Origin: Streptomyces pristinaespiralis
GTDB lineage: Bacteria; Actinomycetota; Actinomycetes; Streptomycetales; Streptomycetaceae
DNA length: 64,000 nucleotides
Assembly: GCF_001278075.1 (NCBI RefSeq)
Contig: NZ_CP011340.1
Location: 7,499,501-7,563,500, forward strand
Direction of reading: 5' to 3'
In this document: positions 8,132-17,135 of the stretch, piece after piece
How positions within the stretch are numbered: the stretch's first letter is position 1
How the letters are laid out: every line of letters starts with the position of its first letter
The notes under the pieces: generated by a model
Told to the model about the DNA's origin: nothing
The model's database searches: none
The model's input: the letters and a program-made list of their open reading frames with translations, nothing else
Translations under genes and position numbers: made by a program

Positions 8132-8716
8132 ATGCTGACGGGCAACAAGATCGGGCTCAGGGCCCGGCACGAGGACGACATCCCCGTCCTGCGGGCCGAG
8201 CTCTACGACGACGTGGTCAATTACTCGCGGGCCGAAGGCGGACCGTGGCGGCCGATCACGCCCGGCTCGAAGGATCCGCGGCTCGTGGGGGACGACAAGG
8301 AGCAGGGGCACGTCCCGTTCTCCGTGGTGGAGCGCGAAGGCGGCACGCTGGTCGGCACCGCGACGCTGTGGGGCATCGACAACCACAACCGGTCCGCGCA
8401 CATCGGCCTCGGACTGCTCCCGTCCTCCCGCGGAAAAGGCACGGCACCGCGGTGGTCGCGGGCGGGTCAGTCCGTCCACGCGCGGTTCCCTCAGCAGTCG
8501 GTGATGGTCCGGACGGCCGCGAAGGCGTTTCCTGGCGTTCACGACTCTGGGGAGCCAGGACGTCGGGGTGGAGGGCGTTCTCTCGAGGATCGCGGACAAG
8601 GCTGCCGTCCCGACGGCAAGGGCAAGCCGGGCCTCTTCGACGCGGCCGTCGCCGGCTTCCGACCCCGTCGGCAGACGTCTCCCTGGAACGAGCACACGCC
8701 GACCGCGGACAGGTGA
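8132..8716 (+). pseudogene. GNAT acetyltransferase, probably disrupted after the acetyl-CoA loop
   Basis: The first 105 residues read as a GNAT acetyltransferase: KIGLRARHEDDIPVLRAELY, a Pro-rich loop, FSVVEREGGTLVGTATLWG, then HIGLGLLPSSRGKGTA, which is the beginning of the acetyl-CoA pyrophosphate loop (R/Q-x-x-G-x-G/A). After this the frame stays open but the translation turns into Arg/Gly-rich sequence with no resemblance to the missing helix and beta-bulge, and the other two frames give no convincing continuation either. I read this as an N-terminal half followed by scrambled or frameshifted sequence. A genuine short protein is possible but less likely. Confidence 0.55.
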
Positions 8717-8796
8717 TCGTGCGTCAAAGCCCGTTGTCAGTGCCTGCCCATAGAGTTCAAGCACTACTCGGGGAGCCTCGCAGAAGGAGCAGAAAC

Positions 8797-9854
8797 ATGT
8801 CCGCCAACAGGATCCAGCACAAGGTGAATCACGTCGCGCTGGTAGTGGACTGTTCAGGTTCCATGTATCAGCACCAGAGTCAGCTCATTCGCGTCGTTGA
8901 CGAGTTCGTGGCGGGCCTGAAGGCCGAGTCGGACAGCCTCGGTCATGAGACCCGGATCAGCCTCTATTCCTTCGACCACAGGGTGGAGAATCTGGTCTGG
9001 GACATGGATGTGAAGCATCTGCCGTCCATGCGGGGCCTGTACAAGGTGAACAACGGCGCTACGGCCCTTATCGAGGCTTCTCTGAAGTCCCTGGACGACC
9101 TGGGTCATATCTGGGAGGAATACGGCGAGCACAGCTTCCTCCAGATCGTGGTGACGGACGGCGAGGAGAACGCCTCCGGTGGCGACCGGCGGCACGACGG
9201 CGACATGGCCGTCCTCGGCCCCTGGCTCGACAGGATCGCGGCGAAGATGGGCAGCCTTCCGGGCCACTGGACCTCCGCGATCCTCGTCCCGAACTCCCTG
9301 GCCAAGCGCACCGCCCAGATTACGGGTTCCCGGCCGGCAACATCGCCATCTGGGACGCGGATTCCAAGGAAGGCGTCGAGGAGGCGATCGGCACCGTGCG
9401 CGCTGCCGCCACCAGCTTCCTGCGGGGCCGTGAGCAGGGAGTGCGCGGCACGAAGAATCTGTTCGCCGTCGGCCAGGACATATCGATCGACGAGGTGCGG
9501 GCGAACCTCGAACCGATCGCGGCCGACAAATACCGGCTCCTGAAGGTCGACAAGGAGATGGAGATCCGGCCCTTCGTCGATTCGCACCCGGGCGTGACGT
9601 ACGAACGCGGTTCTTGTTACTACCAGTTGGGAGCCCGGGCCCAGGTGCAGCCCAACAAGGAAGTCATCGTGGTCGAGAAGGACACCGATCGCGCTTATAC
9701 GGGCGACGCGGCACGCAGCCTTCTGTTCGGCACGGGTATTCAGGGCACCGTCTCCGTGAAGGCGGGGAACAATCCCAAGCTGGAGGTGTACGTGCAGAGT
9801 CGTTCGGTGAACCGAAAGCTCAAGCCGAAGACGCGTCTGCTCATCATGCTCTGA
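8797..9854 (+). pseudogene. VWA-domain protein interrupted by a one-base frameshift
   Basis: ATG 8797, with an AGAAGGAG ribosome site, opens a von Willebrand A domain: NHVALVVDCSGSM (a MIDAS motif DxSGS), then FDHRVENLVWDM, NNGATALIEASLKSL and LQIVVTDGEENASGG. At about 9318 the frame goes out of register. Reading one base earlier restores YGFPAGNIAIWDAD and continues cleanly to 9854 through FLRGREQGVRGTKNLF, VTYERGSCYYQLGA, TDRAYTGDAARSLLFGTG and KPKTRLLIML. Loss of one G at 9318 (CAG-GAT to CAGAT) would explain it. The restored protein would have about 352 residues and looks well conserved on both sides, so this may be a sequencing error or a very recent mutation. Function unknown. Confidence 0.8.
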
Positions 9855-9944
9855 ATTCCGGAGAAGAGGCGGGCCGGGACGGCTCCGCGAATTCTCCGCC
9901 GAGCGGCGGGAGGCCGCAGGGCGTGGCCGCGGCCGGCACGGCGC

Positions 9945-9976
9945 GAAGCGGGCGGGGGCGGCGCCCCGCCCGCTTC
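9945..9976. terminator. Bidirectional terminator between the VWA gene and the GH32 gene
   Basis: GAAGCGGGCGGGG (9945-9957) pairs perfectly with CCCCGCCCGCTTC (9964-9976) across a 6-base loop. It lies between two convergent genes and can stop transcription from both sides. Confidence 0.8.
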
Positions 9977-9992
9977 ACCGGGGGTGAGCGGG

Positions 9993-12551
9993 TCAGTCGC
10001 GGTAGGACCGCAACTGCCAGACCTTGATCTTGTCCACGCCGACGGAGCCGCCTTCCGCGAACACCTGGAGGCCCTCGCTGTCCGGGTCGGGGAAGATCTG
10101 GTCGGTGATCACGGCCTGGCCGTCGCCGCCGAACACCTCCACCGACGACCAGTCGACCAGGATCCGGAGGCTGACCTTGCCGTCCTTCGCCGCCAGCGGC
10201 GCGCGCTGGACGCCGGGGAAGTCATGGTGGAAGTCCACCGCGCCGGACTTCGTGCGGTCGACGTACAGCTCCTGGGTCTTCGCGTCGTAGCCGATGATCG
10301 TCTCCTGCCCTTCGCCGGTGCGGACCTTGAGCCCGAACCGCTCGGCGTCACCGAGGGTGAACGTGGCCTGCACATCGAGCGCCTTTCCGTCGGCCCGTCC
10401 CCCGGCCAGGGGCATGGAGCCGTCGGTGACCGTGAGGTCGCGGACACCGACCGCCTGCCCGGTGCGGAGCGACTGCACGGAGGTCACCGGCTGCTGCGTC
10501 AGGCGGATCCGGCCGTCCACGGTGCGCAGCGCCATCTCTCGCGGGATGCTCTGCGCGCTGCGCCAGGGGGAGGTGGGGATGTTGTTGCCGTACTGCCAGT
10601 TGTTCATCCAGCCGATCATGCGGCGCTTGCCGTCGGGCGCGTCCTCCCAGGAGACGGCCGCGTAGTAGTCCTTGCCGTGGTCGACCCAGTGGGCGCGCTG
10701 GACGCTGGAGGTCGCGGGTTCGTCCGCGGCGACGAAGTGGTCGGCCATGATGTGGCCCCAGCCGCCCTTGTTCATGTCGACGAGCTGGACGGTGGCCTGC
10801 TTGCCCTGGTGGGCGCGGAGGTCGAAGGACGCCCAGTCCAGGCTTCCGCTGTCCGCGCCGGACACGCTCTGGACGACCTTGCCGTCGACGAGGAGATTGA
10901 CCGCCGTCTCGGTCGAACGCGGCCGTGCCGGGGTGTCGGAGAGCATGACCTGATCGAGCAGGATGTGACCCCACCCGCCGGTGTTCTCGTCGACGACCTC
11001 GATGCGCGCCTTGCGTCCGGCGAGGTCGCCGACGTCCCAGGACGCCCAGTTGAGCGCTTCCGAGTCGGCGCCGGTGGCGCTGCGTACGGTCCGGCCGTCG
11101 ACGACGAGGCGTACGGCGGTGGGCGCTTCCGCTCCGGAGGGGTGCCGGCCGCCGCCGATGAGGAAGTTGACGTACTTCGCCGTGAGGGTGAACTCGGGCG
11201 AGGTGAGGGTTCCCGTGGTCGAGTCGCCGCCTCGGAAGCTGTTCACCAGCCGGTCGCCGGTGTGCCCGGACACCTGCTGCTGGCCGGGGAGCGTTCCCGC
11301 GGCGGGGCCGTCACCGAAGGCGGTGCCGGTGGTGGTCCAGGATCCGTAGCCGTCCTGCTCGAAGTCGGCGAGGACGGTACCCTCCGGCGCCGGTGCGTCA
11401 CCGAGGACGGAGCCGGGGACGTGCGGGTGACGGCCGCCGGCCACCTTGAAGTTGAGGTACTCGCGGTCCACGGTGAAGGGCCGCGAGGTGAGCGTGCCGG
11501 TCTCGGCGTCGTCGCCGTGGAAACTGTCGGCGAACCCCCGGCCCTCGACGCCGCTCGTGCCCGAAGAGCCGGGCGCCGGCGCGGGGACCGGTCCGGCGCC
11601 GAAGGCAGTGCCGGTGGTCGTCCAGTTTCCGTAGTCGCCCGCCTCGAAGTCCTGGACGACCAGGCCGGGCGGAGGCGTGTACGAGCCGTCGTCGTCCGGG
11701 GTGAAGCGGGTGCCGTCGAAGTCGCCGACGAAGTACTGGGCGGCCGAACCACCCGCGATGCCGCCGGGGTTGATGTTCACGACCAGGACCCATTTGGTGC
11801 GGCCGCTGTCGCCGTCGACGGGCAGCGGGAACAGGTCGGGGCACTCCCATACGCCGCCGACGGCGCCGGCCGGGCCGAAGTCGCTCAGGTGCGTCCAGTT
11901 CTTGAGGTCCTTCGAGGAGTAGAAGCGGACCTTGTGCTCGGTGGACAGGGACACCGTCATCAGCCAGCTCTTCGTCGGCGCGTACCACTGCACCTTCGGG
12001 TCGCGGAACTCCTTCGAGCCGATGTCGAGAACCGGGTTGCCCGCGTACTTGGTCCAGGTGCGGCCGCGGTCGGTGCTGTACGCCAGCGACTGGGCCTGCC
12101 TGCCGTCCTTCTTGTAGGCGCTGGTGTAGACGGCCACCATCGCGGGGTTGTCCTTGGTCCCGAAGCCGCTGGTGTTCTCGTGGTCGACGACCGCGCTGCC
12201 GGAGAAGACCATCTCCTCGTCGTCGTGCGGGATGGCGAGCGGCAGCTCCTCCCAGTGCACGAGGTCCTTGCTGACCGCATGGCCCCAGGACATGTTGCCC
12301 CAGGTGTTTCCGCTCGGGTTGTACTGGTAGAAGAGGTGGTACTCGCCCTTGAAGTACACCAGCCCGTTGGGGTCGTTCATCCAGTTCTTCTCCGGTGAGA
12401 AGTGGAACTGGGGCCGGTAGGTCTCGCTGTGGGGCGCTGTGCCGGTCGCCGCCGCCCGGGGGACTACGGCGGTGACGGCGAGCGCGCATGTCGCGGCTGC
12501 CGCGGCGACAAGGCGCAGCCGGGCACGTCGGTACACGGGGCCTGGGCTCAT
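9993..12551 (-). CDS. Secreted GH32 fructan hydrolase (levanase/inulinase type)
   Basis: An 852-residue extracellular glycoside hydrolase of family 32, releasing fructose from levan, inulin or sucrose. A twin-Arg-like RRARLRLVAAAAATCALAV signal peptide ends near AAA. Catalytic residues are visible: nucleophile Asp60 in WMNDPNG, transition-state Asp184 in FRDPK and acid/base Glu236 in ECPDLF. The propeller is interrupted after GDFDGTRFTPDD by about 320 residues containing two copies of a lectin-like module (DFEAGDYGNWTTTGTAFG and DFEQDGYGSWTTTGTAFG); the propeller resumes at HWVDHGKDYYAAVSW and ends in the family's C-terminal beta-sandwich. ATG 12551 has a GGAGAG site. Paired palindromes at 12689-12720 suggest control by the LacI protein encoded at 17136. 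Confidence 0.92.
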   Translation of the reverse strand: MSPGPVYRRARLRLVAAAAATCALAVTAVVPRAAATGTAPHSETYRPQFHFSPEKNWMNDPNGLVYFKGEYHLFYQYNPSGNTWGNMSWGHAVSKDLVHWEELPLAIPHDDEEMVFSGSAVVDHENTSGFGTKDNPAMVAVYTSAYKKDGRQAQSLAYSTDRGRTWTKYAGNPVLDIGSKEFRDPKVQWYAPTKSWLMTVSLSTEHKVRFYSSKDLKNWTHLSDFGPAGAVGGVWECPDLFPLPVDGDSGRTKWVLVVNINPGGIAGGSAAQYFVGDFDGTRFTPDDDGSYTPPPGLVVQDFEAGDYGNWTTTGTAFGAGPVPAPAPGSSGTSGVEGRGFADSFHGDDAETGTLTSRPFTVDREYLNFKVAGGRHPHVPGSVLGDAPAPEGTVLADFEQDGYGSWTTTGTAFGDGPAAGTLPGQQQVSGHTGDRLVNSFRGGDSTTGTLTSPEFTLTAKYVNFLIGGGRHPSGAEAPTAVRLVVDGRTVRSATGADSEALNWASWDVGDLAGRKARIEVVDENTGGWGHILLDQVMLSDTPARPRSTETAVNLLVDGKVVQSVSGADSGSLDWASFDLRAHQGKQATVQLVDMNKGGWGHIMADHFVAADEPATSSVQRAHWVDHGKDYYAAVSWEDAPDGKRRMIGWMNNWQYGNNIPTSPWRSAQSIPREMALRTVDGRIRLTQQPVTSVQSLRTGQAVGVRDLTVTDGSMPLAGGRADGKALDVQATFTLGDAERFGLKVRTGEGQETIIGYDAKTQELYVDRTKSGAVDFHHDFPGVQRAPLAAKDGKVSLRILVDWSSVEVFGGDGQAVITDQIFPDPDSEGLQVFAEGGSVGVDKIKVWQLRSYRD
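10715..11665 (-). repeat. Nested duplication inside the GH32 enzyme
   Basis: On the coding (minus) strand the insert reads: first half of copy 1 (from about 11665, motif DFEAGDYGNW), then a whole copy 2 (first half from about 11372, motif DFEQDGYGSW; second half LVVDGRTVRSATGADS to GGWGHILLDQVM at about 11125-10945), and finally the second half of copy 1 (LLVDGKVVQSVSGADS to GGWGHIMADHFV at about 10905-10715). Copy 2 thus interrupts copy 1 at the GGRHPHVPGS position, where copy 2 itself has GGRHPSGAEA. Confidence 0.8.
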
Positions 12552-12688
12552 GGTCTCTCCTGCACTGTGGGCGGCGGCGGCAAGTCCGCGTCCGCCGCGG
12601 GGGCATGACGCCGAAGGGGGATCGCGGTGCCGGGCGGTGGGAGTGCCCGGAACAGCGGTGCCGGGCGGTGGGGCGGCCCGGGCAGCGG

Positions 12689-12720
12689 ATGTCATCGATG
12701 ACATATGTCAGCGATGACAT
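12689..12720. promoter_or_regulatory. Two abutting LacI-type operators upstream of the GH32 gene
   Basis: ATGTCATCGATGACAT (12689-12704, perfect palindrome) is directly followed by ATGTCAGCGATGACAT (12705-12720). The outer sequence is also symmetrical: GCGGATGTCATCG (12685) and CGATGACATCCGC (ending 12724). The same arrangement of two abutting 16-base sites occurs at 13929-13960. A central CG in a palindrome is characteristic of LacI-family operators. It lies 138 bases upstream of the GH32 start, beyond the 3' end of the kinase gene. Confidence 0.85.
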
Positions 12721-12804
12721 CCGCTGGGCAGTGATGATGGGCGCGCCCGGGGCGGTCCGTCAATGGTTACGGCAGAGCCGCCGGGACGGGAACGGACCGC
12801 GGCC

Positions 12805-13767
12805 CTACGGCCCGACCGAGGCCGCCGGCTGCCGCAACTCGCGCTGCCACGGCGGATTCGGCCCGCTGACCGAGCAGGTGAGCGCCGCGACCCTGGCCGC
12901 GAACGCACACGCATCCGCGACGTCGTCGATGCGCAGATCCGTCAGCCGGCCGCCGAGCACCCCCATGCCCCCCAGATGGTGGAGAAGTCCCGCGGTGAAG
13001 GAGTCACCGGCCCCGACGGTGTCGACGACGGCGATCGGCGGCGCGGGGACCGTGACCCGCTCGCCGTCCAGGGAGGCGGTCGCACCGCGCCCTCCGAGGG
13101 TGACGACGACGAGCCGGACGCCCGCGGAGTGCCAGGCGTCGCAGGCGCGTTCGACCGTGTGTCCGGGCAGCAGCAGCGCCAGGTCGTCCTCGCTCACGCG
13201 CAGGATGTCGGCGAGCGCGCACCAGCGCGGCAGGCGCTCGCGGTAGACCTCGGGCGCCACGAGGAGCGGCCGGACATTGGGGTCGAGGGAGATCGTGGCG
13301 GTGGCCGAGGCGCGGGCCAGGAACTCCTCCACGACCCGGCCGCCGGGTTCGCTTACGAGGGCCAGCGAACCGGAGTGCAGGCAGGCGGTGGACGCGATGT
13401 CCGCCGTGGACAGTTCGTCCGCCGTCCACTGCCAGTCCGCGGTGCCCCGCGCGTGGAAGGAGTACGCGGCCTGGCCCGCCGCGTCGAGCTCGGCGACGGC
13501 CAAGGTGCTCGGCTCCCCGGCGCGTACGGCCCGGGAGAGGTCGACGCCCGAAGCCTCGAGGCGGGCACGGAAGAGCCGGCCGAACACGTCGTCGGACAGC
13601 CGGGCCAGCAAGCGGGCGGGGGTGCCCAGCCGGGCGAGTGCCACGGCCGTGTTCGCCGGGCCGCCGCCCGGCAGTACCCGCAGGGCGAGCTCGCCCGGTG
13701 CGGGTGCGGGCACGGTGAAGGCGTCGGCGACGCATTCACCGAGGACGGTGATCTGAGGCAGGCGCAT
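12805..13767 (-). CDS. PfkB-family sugar kinase, probable fructokinase
   Basis: A 320-residue ribokinase/PfkB-family kinase. The N-terminal signature GGGPANTAVALARLG and the C-terminal VDTVGAGDSFTAGLLHHL, with the catalytic Asp in GAGD, are both intact. FHARGTADWQW and SLDPNVRPLL match fructokinases of this family. It would phosphorylate free fructose delivered by the adjacent transporter after fructan hydrolysis. It is divergent from the frcBCA-like operon, with a shared operator region between them, and lies directly before the GH32 operators. The substrate is inferred from the neighbours. Confidence 0.85.
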   Translation of the reverse strand: MRLPQITVLGECVADAFTVPAPAPGELALRVLPGGGPANTAVALARLGTPARLLARLSDDVFGRLFRARLEASGVDLSRAVRAGEPSTLAVAELDAAGQAAYSFHARGTADWQWTADELSTADIASTACLHSGSLALVSEPGGRVVEEFLARASATATISLDPNVRPLLVAPEVYRERLPRWCALADILRVSEDDLALLLPGHTVERACDAWHSAGVRLVVVTLGGRGATASLDGERVTVPAPPIAVVDTVGAGDSFTAGLLHHLGGMGVLGGRLTDLRIDDVADACAFAARVAALTCSVSGPNPPWQRELRQPAASVGP

Positions 13768-13928
13768 GACTGCTTCTCTCCGGGTAGGGCGGCGCGGGGG
13801 CGACGGGCCGCGGAGGGAGCCCGAGGGCGGCGCCGTCGAAGCGGGCGGCCGTCGCGGCGTTGCGGATTTGTGACGGCGTCAGGGCATTGACGTTGCCGGG
13901 AGCCGGAGTCCATCATCCTCCGCATGCG

Positions 13929-13960
13929 GTGTCAACGATGACATAGGTCAACGATGACAC
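13929..13960. promoter_or_regulatory. Two abutting LacI-type operators in the kinase/transporter divergent region
   Basis: GTGTCAACGATGACAT (13929-13944) and AGGTCAACGATGACAC (13945-13960) repeat the spacing and core (GTCAnCGATGAC) of the sites at 12689-12720. They lie between the divergent kinase (start 13767) and substrate-binding protein (start 14040), so one site pair could control both. The likely ligand-responsive protein is the LacI regulator at 17136. Confidence 0.85.
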
Positions 13961-14039
13961 CGCTGAAGCAGCAATCTCCTCGCGTCGCAGAGCCGTTGAA
14001 CAGCACGGCCGCCCCGCCCGAATCCAGCAGGAGTCAGTC

Positions 14040-15053
14040 ATGCCCCGTAACAACCGTGTCCTTACGACCTCGGTCAGGGTCGCAGCCTGCACCGCCGCCG
14101 CGACCCTGGCGCTGGCGGCCTGCGGCTCCGGCGCACAGGGCGGCTCCGACGGTGGCCGCGTGAAGGTCGGCCTGATCACCAAGACGGACACCAACCCCTT
14201 CTTCGTGAAGATGAAGGAGGGCGCCGAGCAGGCCGCGAAGGAGAGCGGCCTCGAACTGGTCAGCGCCGCCGGGAAGTTCGACGGGGACAACGCGGGCCAG
14301 GTCACCGCGATCGAGAACATGGTCAATTCCGGTGTGAAGGGCATCCTCATCACCCCCAACGACTCCAAAGCGATCGTGCCCGCGCTCGAGAAGGCCCGCG
14401 CCAAGGGCGTACTGGTCATCGCGCTGGACAGCCCGACCGATCCCCAGGACGCCACCGACGCCCTGTACGCCACCGACAACGTCAAGGCCGGCGAGCTCAT
14501 CGGTCAGTACGCGAAGGCGGCCATGGCCGGCAGGAAGGCGCAGATCGCCACCCTCGACCTCGCACCCGGAGTCGCCGTCGGCGTGCAGCGGCACGAGGGC
14601 TTCCTCAAGGGCTTCGGCGTTCCCGAGACGGACCCGTCGATCGTGTGCAGCCAGGACACCGGCGGCGACCAGGCCAAGGGCCAGACCGCCATGGAGAACT
14701 GCCTCCAGAAGGCGCCCGGTATCAACGTCGTCTACACGATCAACGAACCGGCCGCGCTGGGCGCCTACACGGCGCTGAAGGCCAAGGGCCTGGAGAAGAA
14801 GGTGCTCGTCGTCTCCGTCGACGGGGGCTGCACCGGCACCAAGGCCGTCAAGGAAGGCAAGATCGCCGCCACCTCCCAGCAGTACCCGCTCAAGATGGCG
14901 TCCCTCGGCGTCAAGGCCGTCGCGGACTTCGCCGAGGACGGCAAGAAGGCGTCCGGTTACACCGACACCGGCGTCACCCTGATCACCGACCGGGCGCAGA
15001 CGGGGGTCGACGCCGAGGACACCGCGTACGGCCTGGAGAACTGCTGGGGCTGA
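14040..15053 (+). CDS. frcB: Fructose-type ABC transporter substrate-binding lipoprotein
   Basis: A 337-residue periplasmic-binding-protein-like lipoprotein. The signal peptide ends in a lipobox (LALAACGSG), so the mature protein is anchored through Cys. The periplasmic binding fold of type 1 is clear: VKVGLITKTDTNPFFVKMKE, ENMVNSGVKGILITP and VYTINEPAALGAYTAL. TKTDTNPFF and AAGKFDGDNAGQ closely resemble FrcB, the fructose-binding protein of rhizobia. A CAGGAG site precedes the ATG. It is followed by the permease and ATPase genes, and the context with a fructan hydrolase and kinase supports fructose as ligand. Confidence 0.88.
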   Translation: MPRNNRVLTTSVRVAACTAAATLALAACGSGAQGGSDGGRVKVGLITKTDTNPFFVKMKEGAEQAAKESGLELVSAAGKFDGDNAGQVTAIENMVNSGVKGILITPNDSKAIVPALEKARAKGVLVIALDSPTDPQDATDALYATDNVKAGELIGQYAKAAMAGRKAQIATLDLAPGVAVGVQRHEGFLKGFGVPETDPSIVCSQDTGGDQAKGQTAMENCLQKAPGINVVYTINEPAALGAYTALKAKGLEKKVLVVSVDGGCTGTKAVKEGKIAATSQQYPLKMASLGVKAVADFAEDGKKASGYTDTGVTLITDRAQTGVDAEDTAYGLENCWG

Positions 15054-15231
15054 GCCCCGTAGCCGTCCGGCCGCCTCCGGCGTCGCGGCCGGACGGCCCG
15101 GACCCGGCCTCCAAGGCCCGGGCCACCTCGCGCCACCGGCGGGACACGCGGCGCCGGCAGCTCCCTCACGTCCCGTCTCCCGTACCCGTTCCGGCACGCA
15201 CGTCCGGCATCGATCACCGCCAAGGACCACC

Positions 15232-16227
15232 ATGACTGCCACGACCACGCCCTACGACCAGCTGAGAGGACCGACCACGGTCCGCCGGCTGATCTCCGCA
15301 CCCACCGCGGGCCCACTGGCCGCACTCGTGCTCGCCTGTCTCTTCTTCTCGCTGACCACCGAGCAGTTCCTGTCCGGCGGAAACTTCTCCCTGATCGTCC
15401 AGCAGGTGATGGTCGTGGGCACCCTCGCCATCGGCCAGACCCTCATCATCCTGACCGCCGGAATCGACCTCTCCTGCGGTGCCGTCATGGCGTTCGGCAG
15501 CATCGTCATCGCCAGGACGGCAGCTGACGGAACGCTTTCCCCGCTCGCCGCGATCGCCCTCGGACTGGTGGTCTGCGGCGGCTTCGGCCTCCTCAACGGC
15601 CTGCTCGTGCAGATGATCCCGCTGCCGCCGTTCATCGTGACACTGGGCATGCTCAACGTGGCGTTCGCGCTGACGCACATCTACTCCGCCGAGCAGACGG
15701 TGACCGACCTGCCCGCGCCGCTCACCGCCCTCGGCGAGACCTTCCCGCTGGGCGGGACCGACATCACCTACGGCTCCCTCGTCACCATCGCCCTGTTCCT
15801 TGCCTTCGCCTACGCGCTCAGCAGCACCTCATGGGGCCGCCACGTCTACGCCCTGGGCAACAGCCCGGAGAGCGCGCGACTGAACGGCATCCGCACGTCC
15901 CGGCTGACCATCGGCATCTACACGCTCGCCGGGCTCGTCTACGGAGTCGCGGCACTGCTGCTCGTCTCCCGTACCGGCGTGGGCGATCCGCAGGCCGGAC
16001 AGACCGACAATCTCGACAGCATCACCGCCGTCGTCCTCGGCGGGACGAGCCTCTTCGGCGGCCGGGGAGCCGTCCTCGGCACCTTCATCGGCGTGCTGAT
16101 CGTCGGCGTCTTCCGCAACGGGCTCCAGCTGATGGGCGTCGCGTCGATCTACCAGACGCTGATCACCGGCATCCTCGTCATCCTCGCCGTGACCGTCGAC
16201 CAGATCTCCAGGAAGAAGGCGCGATGA
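15232..16227 (+). CDS. frcC: Fructose-type ABC transporter permease
   Basis: A 331-residue integral membrane protein of the ribose/xylose/fructose permease family (BPD_transp_2), with roughly eight to ten hydrophobic segments. Family motifs include GQTLIILTAGIDLSCGAVMAF near the N-terminus, LPPFIVTLGMLNVAFAL in the middle, and AVVLGGTSLFGGRGAVLGTFIG towards the C-terminus. It forms the membrane channel for the sugar captured by the binding protein 178 bases upstream. Its stop overlaps the start of the ATPase gene by four bases. Confidence 0.9.
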   Translation: MTATTTPYDQLRGPTTVRRLISAPTAGPLAALVLACLFFSLTTEQFLSGGNFSLIVQQVMVVGTLAIGQTLIILTAGIDLSCGAVMAFGSIVIARTAADGTLSPLAAIALGLVVCGGFGLLNGLLVQMIPLPPFIVTLGMLNVAFALTHIYSAEQTVTDLPAPLTALGETFPLGGTDITYGSLVTIALFLAFAYALSSTSWGRHVYALGNSPESARLNGIRTSRLTIGIYTLAGLVYGVAALLLVSRTGVGDPQAGQTDNLDSITAVVLGGTSLFGGRGAVLGTFIGVLIVGVFRNGLQLMGVASIYQTLITGILVILAVTVDQISRKKAR

Positions 16228-17060
16228 GCACCGACACGTCCGCGACCCCCGTCCTCCAGGCCCGCGGCCTCGTCAAGAGGTACGGCCACGTGACCGCCGT
16301 CGACGGCGCCGACTTCGACCTCATGCCCGGCGAGGTCCTCGCCGTCATCGGCGACAACGGAGCCGGCAAGACCAGCCTCATCAAGGCGCTGACCGGTGCG
16401 ATCGTCCCCGACGAGGGCGAGATCAGACTGCACGGGAAGCCCATCCGCTTCAGCGGCCCGCAGAGCGCACGCGAGCACGGCATCGAGACAGTCTACCAGG
16501 ACCTCGCCGTCGCGGCCTCCATGGACATCGCCTCCAACATGTTCCTCGGGCGCGAACTGCGCCGCCCCGGCGTGCTCGGCAGCGCCTTCCGCCTTCTCGA
16601 CAAGAAGCGGATGAGGGAAGAGGCCGCCGCCCACATGGCCGATTTGAAGATCGGGCTGCGGTCGCTCACCCAGGCGGTGGAGACCCTCTCCGGCGGCCAG
16701 CGCCAGGCGGTGGCCGTCGCCCGCGCCGTGGCCTGGGCGAAGAGCGTCGTCGTGATGGACGAGCCCACAGCGGCGCTGGGCGTCAGGGAGTCGGGACAGG
16801 TGCTCGACCTCATCCGCCGGGTCCGCGACAAGGGCATGCCCGTCGTCCTGATCAGTCACAACATGCCGCACGTGTTCGAGATCGCCGACCGGATCCATGT
16901 CCACCGGCTCGGGCGGCGCGAGGCACTGATCAAGCCCTCCGACCACTCCATGGCCGAGGTGGTCGCCATCATGACCGGGGCGCTCACGGTGAGGAGCGAC
17001 GGAGGTACCGTCGTCACCGACGCCGACGCCGCAAGGGCGGCAGGCGTGTCAGCCCACTGA
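16224..17060 (+). CDS. frcA: Fructose-type ABC transporter ATPase
   Basis: A 278-residue single-cassette ATPase, as in FrcA; most relatives for ribose and xylose have two fused cassettes. It contains Walker A GDNGAGKTSLIKAL, a Q-loop (ETVYQDLAV), the ABC signature LSGGQRQAVAVARA, Walker B VVVMDEPTAALG and the switch His in LISHNMPHVFEIAD. It powers import by the permease with which it is translationally coupled. The last 30 residues are Ala/Asp-rich and probably flexible. Confidence 0.9.
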   Translation: MSTDTSATPVLQARGLVKRYGHVTAVDGADFDLMPGEVLAVIGDNGAGKTSLIKALTGAIVPDEGEIRLHGKPIRFSGPQSAREHGIETVYQDLAVAASMDIASNMFLGRELRRPGVLGSAFRLLDKKRMREEAAAHMADLKIGLRSLTQAVETLSGGQRQAVAVARAVAWAKSVVVMDEPTAALGVRESGQVLDLIRRVRDKGMPVVLISHNMPHVFEIADRIHVHRLGRREALIKPSDHSMAEVVAIMTGALTVRSDGGTVVTDADAARAAGVSAH

Positions 17061-17082
17061 GTCAGCAGCTCGGAGAAGACAG

Positions 17083-17111
17083 CGGGCCCGGTCCGGGACG
17101 GGCCGGGCCCG
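17083..17111 (+). terminator. GC-rich hairpin after the transporter operon
   Basis: GGGCCCGG at 17084-17091 pairs with CCGGGCCC at 17103-17110, extended by one C-G pair. It lies between the ATPase stop (17060) and the LacI gene (17136). It may terminate or attenuate transcription into the regulator. The region is uniformly GC-rich, so the call is modest. Confidence 0.45.
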
Positions 17112-17135
17112 GCGAACGCACAGGAACGGTGGTAC

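Noticed and set aside
9984..12398. An 804-codon plus-strand open frame opposite the GH32 gene
   Set aside because: It has no motifs and consists of Val/Gly/Ala/Arg-rich sequence; the minus-strand enzyme has a signal peptide and all three catalytic residues.
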